Assembly (NCBI GenBank): GCA_963680875.1 | Contig: OY804585.1 | Coordinates: 48,035,085 to 48,099,084, forward strand | Length of the DNA: 64,000 bases | Direction of reading: 5' to 3' | From: Bathymodiolus brooksi | Taxonomy: Eukaryota > Mollusca > Bivalvia > Mytilida > Modiolidae | Shown: positions 45,913 through 56,844 of the stretch, piece by piece | Numbering within the stretch: the stretch's first letter is position 1 | How the letters are laid out: each line of letters begins with the position of its first letter | Translations under genes and position numbers: made by a program | The notes under the pieces: generated by a model | Databases searched by the model: none | What the model saw: the letters and a program-made list of their open reading frames with translations, nothing else | What the model was told of the DNA's origin: nothing

Positions 45913-46953
45913 ATGTCACTGAATGAAACGTCCAACCTGATTGCACAGAGTCGTAAAATCATTGAATCTGGTCAAGATGATACTACTAACTCAAATACTC
46001 TGTTAAACATCATACTACAAATTGTAACTAGCATTGATACTAGAGTGCGGAGAATGGAAACTAACATAGAAAAACGTATTGATGACTTAAACCAGTCTAT
46101 GCTTTCTGTATCATCAAGGGTTAGAACTTTAGAGAACCGCTCAAACGAGTTGAAAGCTAAGATAACCGAATGCGAATCTAGCTGCCAGGGTGTAAGTAAT
46201 CTGTTTGATCAAGTTGAGAAACAATGTAAAACAAACACTAGAAATATCATACACTTTGATAGCAGAATAAAAAAGCTAGAAGAAAAACCCGTTGTCCAAC
46301 CAGTTATTCAACCAGTCGTCGAATCAGAAGAGATCAAATCATTAAAAGAAAGCGTACTTGATCTCAAATGCCGCTCAATGAAAAACAATTTAATTTTTAC
46401 CGGGTTGAATAGAGTCCAAAATGAAGATACAGAGGATCTATTGCGCGGATTCTTACACCATGAACTCGAAATCAATTATCGAATAGAATTTGGGAATGTT
46501 CATCGATTTAAAACAAGGAGTGGAGACAACAGAAGGCCCCCTATTGTAGCTAGATTTTTATACCATAGTGACCTCAGATTTGTATTGAAAAACGCAAACA
46601 AACTGAGAGGCAAACCATTTGGAATTGGAGAACAATTTCCGTTTGAAATTGAACAAAGACGAAGAATCTTATATCCGATCATGAAAGACGCAAAACGAAC
46701 AAACCAACAAGTAACATTAGTTCGAGATAGACTCTATATAAATAATGAGCTATATGTCGTCCCCCGTACAGGTGTAATACCAACAGACGAAGACTACGAA
46801 AATACAACACCTATAAGATCTACGCGTACGGAAGCGGCACACCATCAGACTTTACCGAAAGCGTCTCCTAACAGTGAAAAGCCACCTAGTAAACGTCAGC
46901 GAAAGGGTTCGTCACCTAAACAAGGACATACAAACTCTGTTGGTTATTCATAG
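45913..46953 (+). CDS. LINE ORF1 protein (coiled coil plus RRM-like)
   Basis: 346 codons with a genuine ATG. Residues ~35-135 are heptad-rich (TRVRRMETNIEKRIDDLNQS and onward), a trimerising coiled coil in the L1-type ORF1 scheme. Residues ~155-250 resemble the RRM-like and C-terminal RNA-binding parts (KNNLIFTGLN, VHRFKTRSGDNRRPPIVARF, RRRILYPIMKDAKR). The last ~70 residues are basic and Ser/Pro rich. ORF1 proteins coat the element's RNA. The frame is intact, unlike ORF2. It ends in a single TAG, after which the same frame stays open for 88 codons into the ORF2 leader. Confidence 0.85.
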   Translation: MSLNETSNLIAQSRKIIESGQDDTTNSNTLLNIILQIVTSIDTRVRRMETNIEKRIDDLNQSMLSVSSRVRTLENRSNELKAKITECESSCQGVSNLFDQVEKQCKTNTRNIIHFDSRIKKLEEKPVVQPVIQPVVESEEIKSLKESVLDLKCRSMKNNLIFTGLNRVQNEDTEDLLRGFLHHELEINYRIEFGNVHRFKTRSGDNRRPPIVARFLYHSDLRFVLKNANKLRGKPFGIGEQFPFEIEQRRRILYPIMKDAKRTNQQVTLVRDRLYINNELYVVPRTGVIPTDEDYENTTPIRSTRTEAAHHQTLPKASPNSEKPPSKRQRKGSSPKQGHTNSVGYS

Positions 46954-47220
46954 GCTGTACTCATAAATAATGATTTAACAGTACACAACTCTGATCATTG
47001 TAATTTCTATTGTGACATTAATGATAAATCAGTATCAAACTTATGTACATGTATTGAAATTGATAAATATGTAAAATGTTCTTGTATTGTAACAGATAAA
47101 TGTGAGTCAATTGTAATGACTGATTGTGAAATCGACAACAATGATACCAAATTAATGCAATTGTCAAATGATTTAAACAGTTACTGTGTGAATGAAAGTA
47201 TAAATAGCGACAATACTTAG
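46954..47220 (+). pseudogene. ORF2 N-terminal leader, same frame as ORF1
   Basis: Directly after the ORF1 stop the same frame is open to a TAG at 47218. It encodes a Cys/Asn/Asp-rich peptide (CEIDNNDTKLMQ, then VNESINSDNT). The first in-frame ATG is at 47116. At about 47214 the repeat pattern shared with the following frame is broken by a length change of about four bases compared with neighbouring units, which shifts the frame into 47223-48476. ORF2 therefore most likely begins in this leader, either at 47116 or by read-through of the ORF1 stop. Confidence 0.6.
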
Positions 47221-47240
47221 TTGATTTAGATAATAAATGT

Positions 47241-48476
47241 TTGAATGGAGGTTTTAATAGTGATCACATTGACATCGGCGATTTAAATAATAAATGTTTA
47301 AATGAAAGTATTTTCAATAATGATAAGATTGATTTTGACTATTTAAATTATAAATGTTTGAATGAAAGCATATATAGTGACAATAATGATTTAGTAGAGT
47401 TAAATAATAAATGTTTAAATGAAAGTATTCTCAATTGTGATAAGACTGATTTTGAGTTTAGTAATTTAAATAATAAATGTTTGAGTAAAAGTGTAAATAG
47501 TGACAACACTGATTTCAGTGATCTAAATAATAACTGTTTTAATGAAAGTATATATAGTGATAACACTGATTTTGGTGAATGTTCGAATGAAAGTGTAAAT
47601 AGTGACAACACTGATCCCGATTTAAATAAATGTTTAGAGAACGATTCTAAAGCTGACATGTTTAACATCTTGGCTCTGAATTGTTGTGGACTCAAAAATA
47701 AATTGCAATATCCGGAATTTCAGGAACTTTTGAGTGCTAATGATATTATATGTTTAGTCGAATCAAAGACCGATGATACTGACGAAATTTTGCTGCCAGG
47801 TTATATTTTTAAAATGAAAAATAGAAAAACATTTGCCTGTCGAAAGTCTGGTGGAATAGTATTAGGTTACAGAGAAAAGTTTGAGGGTGATATAGAAGTA
47901 ATTGAAACTGAAAATAAGTTTGTATTGTGGTGCAAAATATCATCAAAATTGATGAAACTAAACTCTGATCTGTTATTAGGTATAGTGTATATTCCACCAG
48001 AATACTCTCGTTATTCATCCCCTGACGCATTTAGTCAAATTGAAAACGAATACTTAGAATTTACTGAAAAATTTAAAAATATTTGTCTAATCGGGGACTT
48101 TAATGCAAGAACAGCAGAGGATGACGAATTTATTACATTAGATGAAAATACTCTCTTTGAAACCTTTGATGGTTTCATTGAAAATGCCCCAAATGTGCTA
48201 CAGCAGTTAAATTTACCTTTAAAACGAAACAATGTGGACAAAGGTAAAAACCCCTATGGCAATCTTTTACTTAATTTATGTAGGGGGAATGATTTGTTTA
48301 TTGTAAATGGAAGAATAGGTGACAATAAAGAAGGTAATTTAACATGTCGAAATGCAAGCGTAGTAGATTATACTATCTGTAACTCAGAATTTTTAAAAAA
48401 CATTGTAAATATGAGTATTTTAGATTTTTCAAGGCTATTTTCCGATGTCCATTCACCGTTTCGTGTTTCGTGTTAG
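47241..48476 (+). pseudogene. LINE ORF2: repeated leader and APE endonuclease
   Basis: The frame here opens without ATG (TTG at 47241). Residues 1-130 hold about seven imperfect ~20-residue repeats of NNKCLNESI plus an SDNTDF-like part, an unusual Asn/Asp/Cys-rich leader. The apurinic-type endonuclease follows: LALNCCGLKNK, CLVESKTD (catalytic Glu), GGIVLGYR, CLIGDFNARTAEDD and VVDYTICNS, ending FSDVH in place of the usual SDH. It nicks target DNA to prime reverse transcription. A 7-bp duplication (TTTCGTG at 48459-48465 and 48466-48472) shifts the frame near its end. Confidence 0.85.
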
Positions 48477-48993
48477 CATTAATCCGTCTCAACCGATTAG
48501 GGAAGAAAAAACAGATTCAACAAATAATCAAAGTTTTAAAAACTTACAAAATATTAAAAAATGGAATCCGTTAAAGGCCCAAGAATTCATAGAAAGCATA
48601 AATGTCAACAATTTCAATGATCTTTCTGAAAAGCTCAATAATATTAATCCGGAAGAAATAAACCAGGATTTCATTAACACTTGCACTTCAGATTTATGCC
48701 ACTTATTTATTTCGGCAGCAAAGAATACATTTGGAACTCGTTCCGTCTACAAGGGAAAACCAAATAGAGGAAAGGGGGATAAACCGTGGTTCAATTTAGA
48801 TTGCAAATTTGCGCGACAAAATTACCGAAAATTAAAACGAAAGAAAAAATTATACCCTTGGCAAATTACATCTGAAAAAGTAAATAACGCTGAAAAACAC
48901 TATAAAAAAACATTAGACAGCAATCTGAAAAAACACCGGAAGGAAATGTCTAGGCGTATGAAAACTTTACGAAAGAATATTGGAAAATTTTAA
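48445..48993 (+). pseudogene. LINE ORF2: linker between endonuclease and polymerase
   Basis: Frame +1 relative to the endonuclease, entered through the 7-bp duplication. Lys/Asn-rich linker with KPWFNLDCKFARQNYRKLKR, typical of the region between endonuclease and reverse transcriptase, where a divided host of basic residues binds RNA. It leaves the correct frame at about 48971-48974 by a one-base change just before an EYWKIL motif, which is readable in the next frame. Confidence 0.75.
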
Positions 48994-49097
48994 ATACTGG
49001 AAAGTCTACTAAACAACCCGATATTGAATTTAAAGAACTTTTTAATTTCTTCAAAGACTTTAATACTTTAAAGGAAACCAATGAACCGGAAAACACA

Positions 49098-50372
49098 TTG
49101 AACTTTGATCCAACAATCACAGCCGAATTAAATGAAAATATAAATTCTCCCATTACGAAAGATGAAATCTTTAAAGGGATAAAAAACCTTAAAAACAATA
49201 AAGCCTTTGGCGATGACCAAGTTATCAATGAATATATGAAAACTACTAGTAACCAGTTTGTTGATATTTACGAAAAGCTTTTTAATTTAATTTTTGACAC
49301 CGGGATTATTCCGGAAAGCTGGTTATTAGGAACTATAAAACCTTTTTATAAAAATAAAGGTAACAAAAATGACCCCAAAAATTATCGACCGATAACAATT
49401 CTCAGCTGTTTGGGTAAACTGTTCACTGCAATCTTAAATAATAGATTAAATACTTATTCAGAAAGTTTCTTATTGTTGAATGAAAATCAATGTGGTTTCC
49501 GTAAAGGCTATTCTACTTTAGATTGTATATATAGTATTCATGCCTTTTTTGAGATAATAAAAAAAAAAAAAAAAAAAAAAATGTACTGCGCATTCGTAGA
49601 CTTCGAAAAAGCATTCGATAATATTTGGAGGGTAGCATTGTGGTATAAGTTGTTATTAAATAAAATAAATGGAAAAATGTATAATTTCATAGTAAATATG
49701 TATAATAGTATTAAATCATGTATTGTTTATAATGATAACAAGTCAGATTTCTTTTCAAGTGAAGTGGGCGTTAGACAAGGTGAAAACTTGTCCCCTTTCT
49801 TATTTGCAGTATTTTTAAATGACCTTGAACAGTTTATGGAAGACAAGAATATTACAGGTTTAGAAAGTATCTCTAGCGAACTAGAAGCACAATTGGAAAT
49901 ATATTTAAAAAATTTCGCTCTTTTATACGCAGATGACACTGTTCTAATGTCAGAGACTTCTGACGGATTACAAACTTTACTAAATAATTTTTATGAATAC
50001 AGTAAATTGTGGAAACTTAAAGTAAACATTGACAAAACAAAAATTATGGTTTTTTCCACGAGCCGAACTGCAGAAAATGTACACTTCCTGTATAATGAAA
50101 AAGAAATTGAAACTGTGACCGAATTTAATTATTTAGGTGTTACTTTTACAAAAAATGGAAAGTTTAAATTAGCAAAACAAAAAAATATTGAAAAAGCTAC
50201 AAAAGCCATGTATGAAGTTATCAGAAGGGGAAAAAGACATAATCTATCAATCGAATGCTTGTTAGATTTATTTGACAAAATTGTAAAACCTATATTACTA
50301 TATGGCTGTGAAGTTTGGGGATTTAGTGATAATTATGTAATTGAAAAAATTCATTTGAAATTCTGCAAATAA
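49098..50372 (+). pseudogene. LINE ORF2: reverse transcriptase
   Basis: The open frame covers the whole polymerase. By order: SWLLGTIKPFYKNKG and NYRPITILSCLGKLF (fingers), NQCGFRKGYSTLD, CAFVDFEKAFD (motif A), GVRQGENLSPFLFAVFLNDL (motif B), LLYADDTVLM (catalytic YADD, about residue 276) and KTKIMVF. A run of 23 adenines (49559-49581) encodes a lysine string just before motif A, probably expanded by slippage. The frame opens at TTG because the upstream break lies at ~48972. It ends at a TAA (50370-50372) in the same frame as the next part, a nonsense change. Confidence 0.9.
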
Positions 50373-50381
50373 ATACTTCAC

Positions 50382-51116
50382 TTGAAGCAAAGCACGCCAA
50401 ATTTTATGATATACGGCGAGCTTGGTCGCTTTCCACTTTACATAGATATAAAAACTAGAGTAATATCTTATTGGTGCAAATTACTTACTGGAAAAGCTTC
50501 CAAGCTGTCGGCCATATCTTATAAACTTTTGCATAGTTTTTTTTGTAATGGAAATATATCTGCCCCTTGGGTAAAATTTGCAAAAGATATATTGGATAAC
50601 TGTGGCTTATCAAATGTATGGACATTTCAGAATATAAACTTTAATACTGATTGGGTGATCGCTTATGTGAAATTACGTCTCCGAGATCATTTTTTACAAG
50701 AATGGAATAGCAATTTAGAAAATTCCCCAAAGGCATTGAACTACAGACTTTATAAACAAATATTCGAATTTGAAAACTATTTTAATATTTTAGAAAATAA
50801 AGACATTTTCACTTTTTGCAAATTTAGAACCACCAATACAAAATTACCCATAGAAACTGGAAGATGGAATAATATCGCAAGGGAAAATAGAAAATGTCAA
50901 CTCTGTCAAGAAAATCAAATTGGGGACGAATTTCATTATATAATGCGATGCAGTTATTTCCATGACAAAAGAGAATCATGCATTGAAAAGCGGTACTTAA
51001 CTAGAATTAATGTTTTGAAATTTAAAGAAATAATAAGTAGTAAAACACAATCAAAATTAAGGAAACTCTGTCAGTTGATCAGAAACATTAATTCTAGTTT
51101 ACTACCTCCTGGGTAA
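50382..51116 (+). pseudogene. LINE ORF2: C-terminal domain with zinc-knuckle motif
   Basis: Same frame as the polymerase, separated only by the TAA at 50370. It continues with STPNFMIYGELGRFPLYIDI, a thumb/connection-like region, and ends in a zinc-knuckle-like CQLCQ...H...C motif (residues ~180-200: CQLCQENQIGDEFHYIMRC), common at the ends of such proteins and linked to nucleic-acid binding. The stop is at 51114-51116. Confidence 0.82.
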
Positions 51117-51230
51117 TTACTATTGTTATTATTGTATTTATTGTATTTATTTATTTTCTGTATATATTGTATCTCTATACCAATGTATTACGATGGTTTA
51201 TGAGAATAAAGATTGTGTATATAATTTACT

Positions 51231-52112
51231 TATTAAATGTAATGATGCATTACCATAACATTTTTTGCCCAACAAATACATGTATGTATTCAATGTAGGC
51301 ATACTATGTAATTATAAATTAAACCAAATTTGGCAATGATTTATGTGGAAATAATCGCTTGCTTACACAAGATATGTTTCCCAGATTGTTTTATAATCCA
51401 GTCGAAATCGGCAGAGAAAATACTTGTATTGTACATGATATACAGGTAAGAGGTTTATAGGGTAAGGGTTATGGTGTTTAATGCCACTTTCAACAATATT
51501 TCAGCTAAAAAAATGTATATCGTTACGGTTAAGAGGTTTATGTACTTAAATAGTAAATAATCTTCATCAGATGTTAGGAATAATTCATCAAAATAAAATA
51601 TTATTATACTACTTCAAATTGTTAAAGGCATGGGCCGTTATTTTAATAAACAAAATGTTTCCCAATATAAGACCTAAACTTTGATCTAAAAAACCATAGA
51701 GATATATTGCAGTTGAAATTTTTCATAATATCATACGTAAATAGCCTAGAACAAAGGAAATACGTCACTGTTTGATCTTCTTCCATCCAGGAAAGAATTC
51801 AATGTTGACCTGCCCAATATTCATACGATCGACCTGACAGTGAACTCATTTTGGAATGCGTTTGTGCATGTGCGAAATTGTTGGTTGATGAAGAAAATGT
51901 CGGAAGTGCAAAAATCGAATCGTGGAAGAACAAAAACATTGACGGATTAATATTCTACACGAAAACGACACAAAAAGAGGATTCAGCAAAATACAACAAA
52001 ACCAGAGTATCCATAGGTGATGAATATGACAGATGGACTGAACTTAAGTTATATATAGCAGTTATCACATGCTGTTCGGCAAGCTTCGGAACTGCAGCCG
52101 ATTCATAATTAG
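51231..52112. other. unique DNA, a SINE tail fragment and an unidentified frame
   Basis: About 51470-51510 is a reversed family A SINE tail (GGTGTTTAATGCCACTTTCA). The plus-strand frame at 51851-52108 (85 codons, with CACAKLLVDEENVG and EYDRWTELKLYIAV) has protein-like composition but no family I recognise; it could be a remnant of a transposon protein. The rest is AT-rich. Confidence 0.35.
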
Positions 52113-53255
52113 CAGTGGCGTAGCTTGGGTCTTTTTTCTAGTGAGGCAATTCTAGGGGGGGGGGGTCCGGAAATTAAAAAAACAAATGGCCGATTGAAAC
52201 GCATTTTCCCGAGTTTAAATGGATATATTATGATTGCAATAATAACCGAAATAACACGCAGAAAACTATTTCGATATGCGTCAAATGACTGTGTTTGTTA
52301 ATTTATTTCAGAACCTTGGTAGTGGCTACATTAAGCTTCTTCCCGAGTTTCAGATAGAATCTATATCTGCAATCGAAGAAAAAAAACGAGAAGATAACAT
52401 AAGCTTGCAGTATCTAAGAGCGGATTTAAGCCCGGCGCACCGGGCGTGCTCCCCTCACCCCTCCCCCCTAATAGTTTTCTTAAATATTTGAAGAAAAAAA
52501 TTGTAGCACGACTTCCTGTTTGAAAAATTCTAGGGCCGTCCCTGGTAACAGCTTCCTAATTTGTTGACTGGTTATTTATAAGGAAACGACTATTTAACTT
52601 GAAGGGAGGGGGGTATGGTTTTTTTCTAAAAAAAATATTCTGATTCCCAATGTTGCTGAAAAAATATTCTGATTTTGGTGGAGGAAAAAAAAAATAATTT
52701 GATTCAGAGTTTTTGTCATATAACCTAATGTTATATTCTGGAAAAAAAATTTGCACTTCGCACGACAAAAAAAATTAATAATCTAACTCTTCTGAACGAA
52801 ACAAAAAACCATAACCCCCCCCCTTCAAGTTAAATGGTCGGTCCCTAATGGGTTTTTTTTTATTCATGGCAGAGTCATGATTGTCGACAGTCCTCTGACT
52901 CGAATGCCATTATGAGGTAACCTACTGTAGACTAGTTTAATTTTACCTGGTACTGTCCTAATGTCCGTGGACTCTGTAGTCTTCCTTTTTTTAATTAGGA
53001 ACTTTTCCATTTCCACTTTCAAACTTTGGTACACGGCAACAAACTATACTAAATTATGTAACATGACGGAGCCAAAAGTTTCCGTAAACGATTTCAATTA
53101 ATGATGTAGAATATATTTTTATTACAAACTTTGACAAAGGTTTTTATTTCTCGTATTTTAATCAACTTTTATAATATTAATCACATTAATTTTTTTTCTG
53201 CAAATAAATCTAGTGAGGCAGTTGCCTCATTGCCTCAATGGAAGCTATGCCACTG
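52113..53255. mobile_element. CAGTGGCGTAGC element with ATTAG target duplication
   Basis: The left end CAGTGGCGTAGCTT (52113) and reversed right end CAGTGGCATAGCTT (53255) match with one change. ATTAG flanks both (52108-52112, 53256-53260). The subterminal TCTAGTGAGGCA block occurs near both ends in inverted orientation. The interior has no transposase and contains another inverted-repeat unit at 52588-52838. CAG ends and a 5-bp duplication place it with the hAT5-like non-autonomous elements. Confidence 0.85.
52588..52838. mobile_element. small inverted-repeat element nested in the CAGTGGCG element
   Basis: The left arm ATTTAACTTGAAGGG with GGGGTATGGTTTTT (52590-52623) and the right arm in reverse (52803-52838) match over about 36 bp. 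The AT-rich middle carries repeated AAAAAAATATTCTGATT words. It is a type I associate with bivalve genomes. No coding capacity. Confidence 0.7.
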
Positions 53256-53260
53256 ATTAG

Positions 53261-53943
53261 TCATGTGTTAATGGCGATTCCACCAACAGACGATGCTAAA
53301 CATTCAAATTCTTGTCACTAATGACGACATTATATAATAACAGATTTTTTAAACCTGGCAGAAAATTGTATTAGTATAAAACATCTAATATTGGCAACTT
53401 TTAATATAAACAAAAATTTCTGACAGCCTGTATGCCTTTAATGGATACCTAAAGAATTGCATGATCCAGTTTAACAGACTGGTGAGGCAATTAGGAACTT
53501 TTTTGGCATTTTGACATACATGTAGCATAGGTCGCTTTTAAAATTTACAATTTCCTTTATCATAATGGGTTTTAATTTATCTGATTTTTAATTTGCTGTC
53601 AATATAGAACATTGGTTACATACATTGTGTGCAATCTGTGCAAAAAATATTTTGACAAACTAGCCCGAACAGCATTATAGAATATATTTTTTTTTCTATT
53701 TGATTAAGCTTTTATGCAATTTTTACTAGCCCAAACCATTTTTACTAGACTGGGGCTAGTGGTTTTTGTGTGTGCAGTGATCATCATTTCAATATTGCTG
53801 AATTTAAATATAAACAAATAATCAGTTAAAAAGAATCAGCATGACTTGTCTCCATTTTTGTCCTGCAACTAGTGCATCCAAGATATACATGTGGAATGCT
53901 TTGATATTTTACTTGTGAGTTCACATTAAGTACATTTTTATGT
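53261..53943. other. no supported feature
   Basis: AT-rich unique DNA, with a CTAGCCCAAACCATTTTTAC and reversed CTAGACTGGGGCTAG pair near 53730-53765, possibly the end of an old inverted-repeat element. No gene. Confidence 0.35.
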
Positions 53944-55014
53944 ATTTTTAGTGGAGCTTCTTATGACAATAATCATGCAAATGGTGATACAAGCATGAAA
54001 TTTTGCAAAGATGACCGTTTTAGTGTGCTATAGCAGAATTTATGCCTGGCGGTGTAGCCACAAAAAATTTCCTGTTTATCAAGGTGGCCATCTTGAATTT
54101 CAAAATGGCATCATTTGAAAAAGGGTCTCTGCAGAAATGGACACTATCTGGTATGATAATTTTAATTATAATGGTTTTTATCATTTTCTTATGTTATGAA
54201 ATCAATGCTAATAATACCAGAAAGCTTATTGTAATATTTATGGCATACCCAATGCTAATAAAAGATGAGGAAAATGTAGAAATTTGAAAACAAGAGTAAA
54301 TATTATTATCGGCCAGTTCTTTGTGTCAACAGCAACTTTTCTTTTAAAATATTTTGGCACAAATTATCAAAAAGATTGTGCCATATTATGTGTTTGAAAT
54401 AATTTTTGTAGTCACAATCTACCAAAAATGGGAAATTTTTGGATTTTGGATTTTTTTCCAGATTTTCTCTTCTTTTCTTTTTAGAATCAAACTGCTTCTG
54501 ATTATATCAAATCTGCAGGTGTCACCAAAAAGAGCAATGCATTGGCTAAAGTATGACTACATGAGTTTTAATATTTCATCAGATAAAAATCCTGTCAAAA
54601 TCGAAAATATTACACCTACTAATTTGAGCAAAATCTAGACATTTGAAAAATTTACACTTTAAACTATTCAACAGAACATTATTTCGGTATAAATTGGCTG
54701 TCACTATATACCATGAACATAATTTAGACAATCTAGCTTCTTGAATGCCAATTTTGTAGTCAAAATCTGATAAAAATTGACAATTTCGGATTTTCGGATT
54801 TTTCAGTTTTTCTTAAAATTTATCTTTATTATCATTCTGAACTTTGATTTATTATGTTAACACAAAATATATTGGTATTATCAAATAGACCAATGTTGTA
54901 GCTTTCGAAAAAACACCCAATATTAATCACTTCCTGTAGAACAAGTCCCCTCAGTTTAAAAATACTACCCCTACCACTTACAAATCATGAAACTAAACCA
55001 TGTGTCACTACAAT

Positions 55015-55239
55015 TTAACAGTTGCTTGAACACAACGTTGTGCAAGACAATCCAGCTTTGTAACACTTGCATCTATTGGAACAATTTTCTTTATTGCAAC
55101 CACATTTCAACAGTTCCTGGCAAGACACAGCAATCACCCGAAATGTTGTCCAGTTTGGTGTCCAATAATATTCCTCTGTTCCAATTTCCCACCCCCAGTC
55201 TTCTGTATGTCTTGTACACAATTCAAAGACTGGCCCCAA
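55015..55239 (-). pseudogene. CXC (tesmin/TSO1-type) C-terminal segment
   Basis: 75 codons: DWGWEIGTEEYYWTPNWTT, then CQELLKCGCNKENC, RCKCYKAGLSCTTLC. The CxC, CxxxC, CxC, CxxxC spacing matches half of a CXC domain, a zinc-binding DNA-contact module. It stops at SSNC, as expected of a single-CXC C-terminus. Confidence 0.72.
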
Positions 55240-55319
55240 ACATGATCACCTTGATATGCTGCCCTTTTTGTATGTTCGAGTAACGCTGCCCTGGTTGGTG
55301 GAATGGCATCATACTGGTG

Positions 55320-55675
55320 TTACTTCCGGGAAAACATTTCAAAACGTGCTTTGTTCACATAGCCCTGTCGGACATGATGACTACAAAATGCTTCAATACA
55401 CTTAATGTCCTGGTCACCGATGGCAGCAGGTGTTTTACTCATACAAATAAACATATCTGTCGTTTCATCAAAGGTTTCCCATGCCTGCCATGCTGTTCGC
55501 TTACCTTTTCCACGAAAGACTGATACTGTGTCCCGTGGGCCAAGTGCATTTGATATCTCATGAAGCGGTACCGGTATCCATCTGAGATGTTTGCCTTTAC
55601 CAAAAGCTATCCACAATTTATCTATCTCAAGCTTCTCGAACATAGAAATAGCTAAAACAACAACATCTGTATCAG
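55320..55675 (-). pseudogene. DTD segment of the CXC/EEAD gene with a small internal deletion
   Basis: Starts in frame at STDTDVVVLAISMFEKL and runs through WIAFGKGKHLRWIPV to DTVSVFRGKGKRTAWQAW. Between ALGP and DTVS about 14-17 residues are missing compared with the pattern I know from relatives, including a conserved FH.FTGC-type segment. It ends at a premature TAA (55320-55322), although the following bases still read as QYDAIPPTRAALLEHTKRAA in the same frame. Confidence 0.68.
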
Positions 55676-56088
55676 TACTGATAAAGTTCTAAAGATGTTT
55701 TCAATCCGTGAATGGCCGCTTGTTTTACATGAACAAATATCTTTGTATCCGCCTCTTCATGATTGCAAGGACAAAGACCTGATCGATCAATATTGTTATT
55801 GCAAAGAACGTTTTCTCCATGTGTAACACAAATCAAATTAGCCGAATGTAAAGATGCAATCCGTTCTGAAAGGAAGGAAAACAATTCTGTTTTGTTCTCG
55901 TTTAAGCACAGACAATTGTTCCAGGACTTCAGTGTCATGTCTGAACCAACAACCTTCCGCCGGATCCCTGTTCCTCGTTCCTTCCTTGTTTGTGATTTTA
56001 AACTATTCAAATATTGTGTGAACCCTCGAACATTTGCTTGCCTGGCCCTTGATATATGGCAGGATGACATCATTCGCATCAGCTTCAA
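55672..56088 (-). pseudogene. EEAD segment of the CXC/EEAD gene
   Basis: 139 codons. A basic helix-rich region (SRARQANVRGFTQYLNS, RKERGTGIRRKVVGSDM) leads to NNCLCLNENKTELFSFLSER and the acidic motif CNHEEADTKIFVHVKQAAIH. It opens at TTG, so the true upstream join is elsewhere. It runs out of frame just before the DTDVVVL motif. Confidence 0.68.
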
Positions 56089-56844
56089 ACGTAATAGGTT
56101 TATGTGGAGGTTTGAAATTCAACATGGCAGCTCCATCAATAAAAATTCTCTCTGCCTGAGGTTCTTCTGTTGGTAAACCACATTATGGCATAAATAAGCA
56201 ACCCCAGATAAACACAACATGGAGTTTCACACTCAAGAGAATGTCACTGTTGCACTGTCCTTTTGGTGACATTTGGATGGTAGCTAAACATTTACAATTG
56301 TGCAATGGTCAAGTTGTACTTGCATCTATCATTTTCCAACTGGGACTTTATATCGAGACCATATTCAATCATTTTCACAAGGTGAAGCAAAGACGATGGT
56401 ATGCTTGATTGAATTTCGTGTGCTGAAAATGATCCCATGAACTTTGATTTATGCTTTTGCAAGTCTTCTCATATTATTTCAGCTTTCTTTGCCATGTGAA
56501 TAGTGTCACTATAGTCACATGCTAACGCAATTGTCGGGCTGATGTCTTTTTTAAATATCAAAAGCAAATCGCTGCCTTTAGTATGCGCTTTCAAACCAGG
56601 AATTTTATTAAGTAGTTTTTCTTTCAGACGGGTTGTATGTACTGGCAAGGAATTCAAAATTGTGTCTCAAAAATATATGACACTAATTCGACTAGAGCAA
56701 TTTCTTTCAGTGAGGCATTCTTAATAATACTTTTATCTTCTTGCCTCATAGCCGCTTTCTCTTTATATCTATTGTAAAGTGCCTCCAGACAAGCTGGATG
56801 GTATTTGAAATCTTATGCAATAACATCTCAAGCACTTAACTTTG

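Larger units (their letters stand above)
45650..51230 (+). mobile_element. nearly full-length two-ORF LINE (non-LTR retrotransposon)
   Basis: ORF1 (45913-46953) is followed by an ORF2 with endonuclease, reverse transcriptase and a C-terminal zinc-knuckle-like end (to 51116). The 3' untranslated part ends near 51230 after a GAGAATAAAGATTG polyadenylation-like motif. The start of the 5' untranslated part is set only roughly. The APE-type endonuclease, coiled-coil/RRM-like ORF1 and C-terminal CQLC...H...C motif together suggest an L1/Tx1-like lineage; other APE-type clades are not excluded. A few small lesions in ORF2 make this copy inactive. Confidence 0.85.

Noticed and set aside
54042..54638. 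Plus-strand frames of 81 and 94 codons near the left end of the CXC/EEAD element
   Set aside because: Hydrophobic strings from AT-rich subterminal DNA, opposite in strand to the element's gene, without any recognisable motif.
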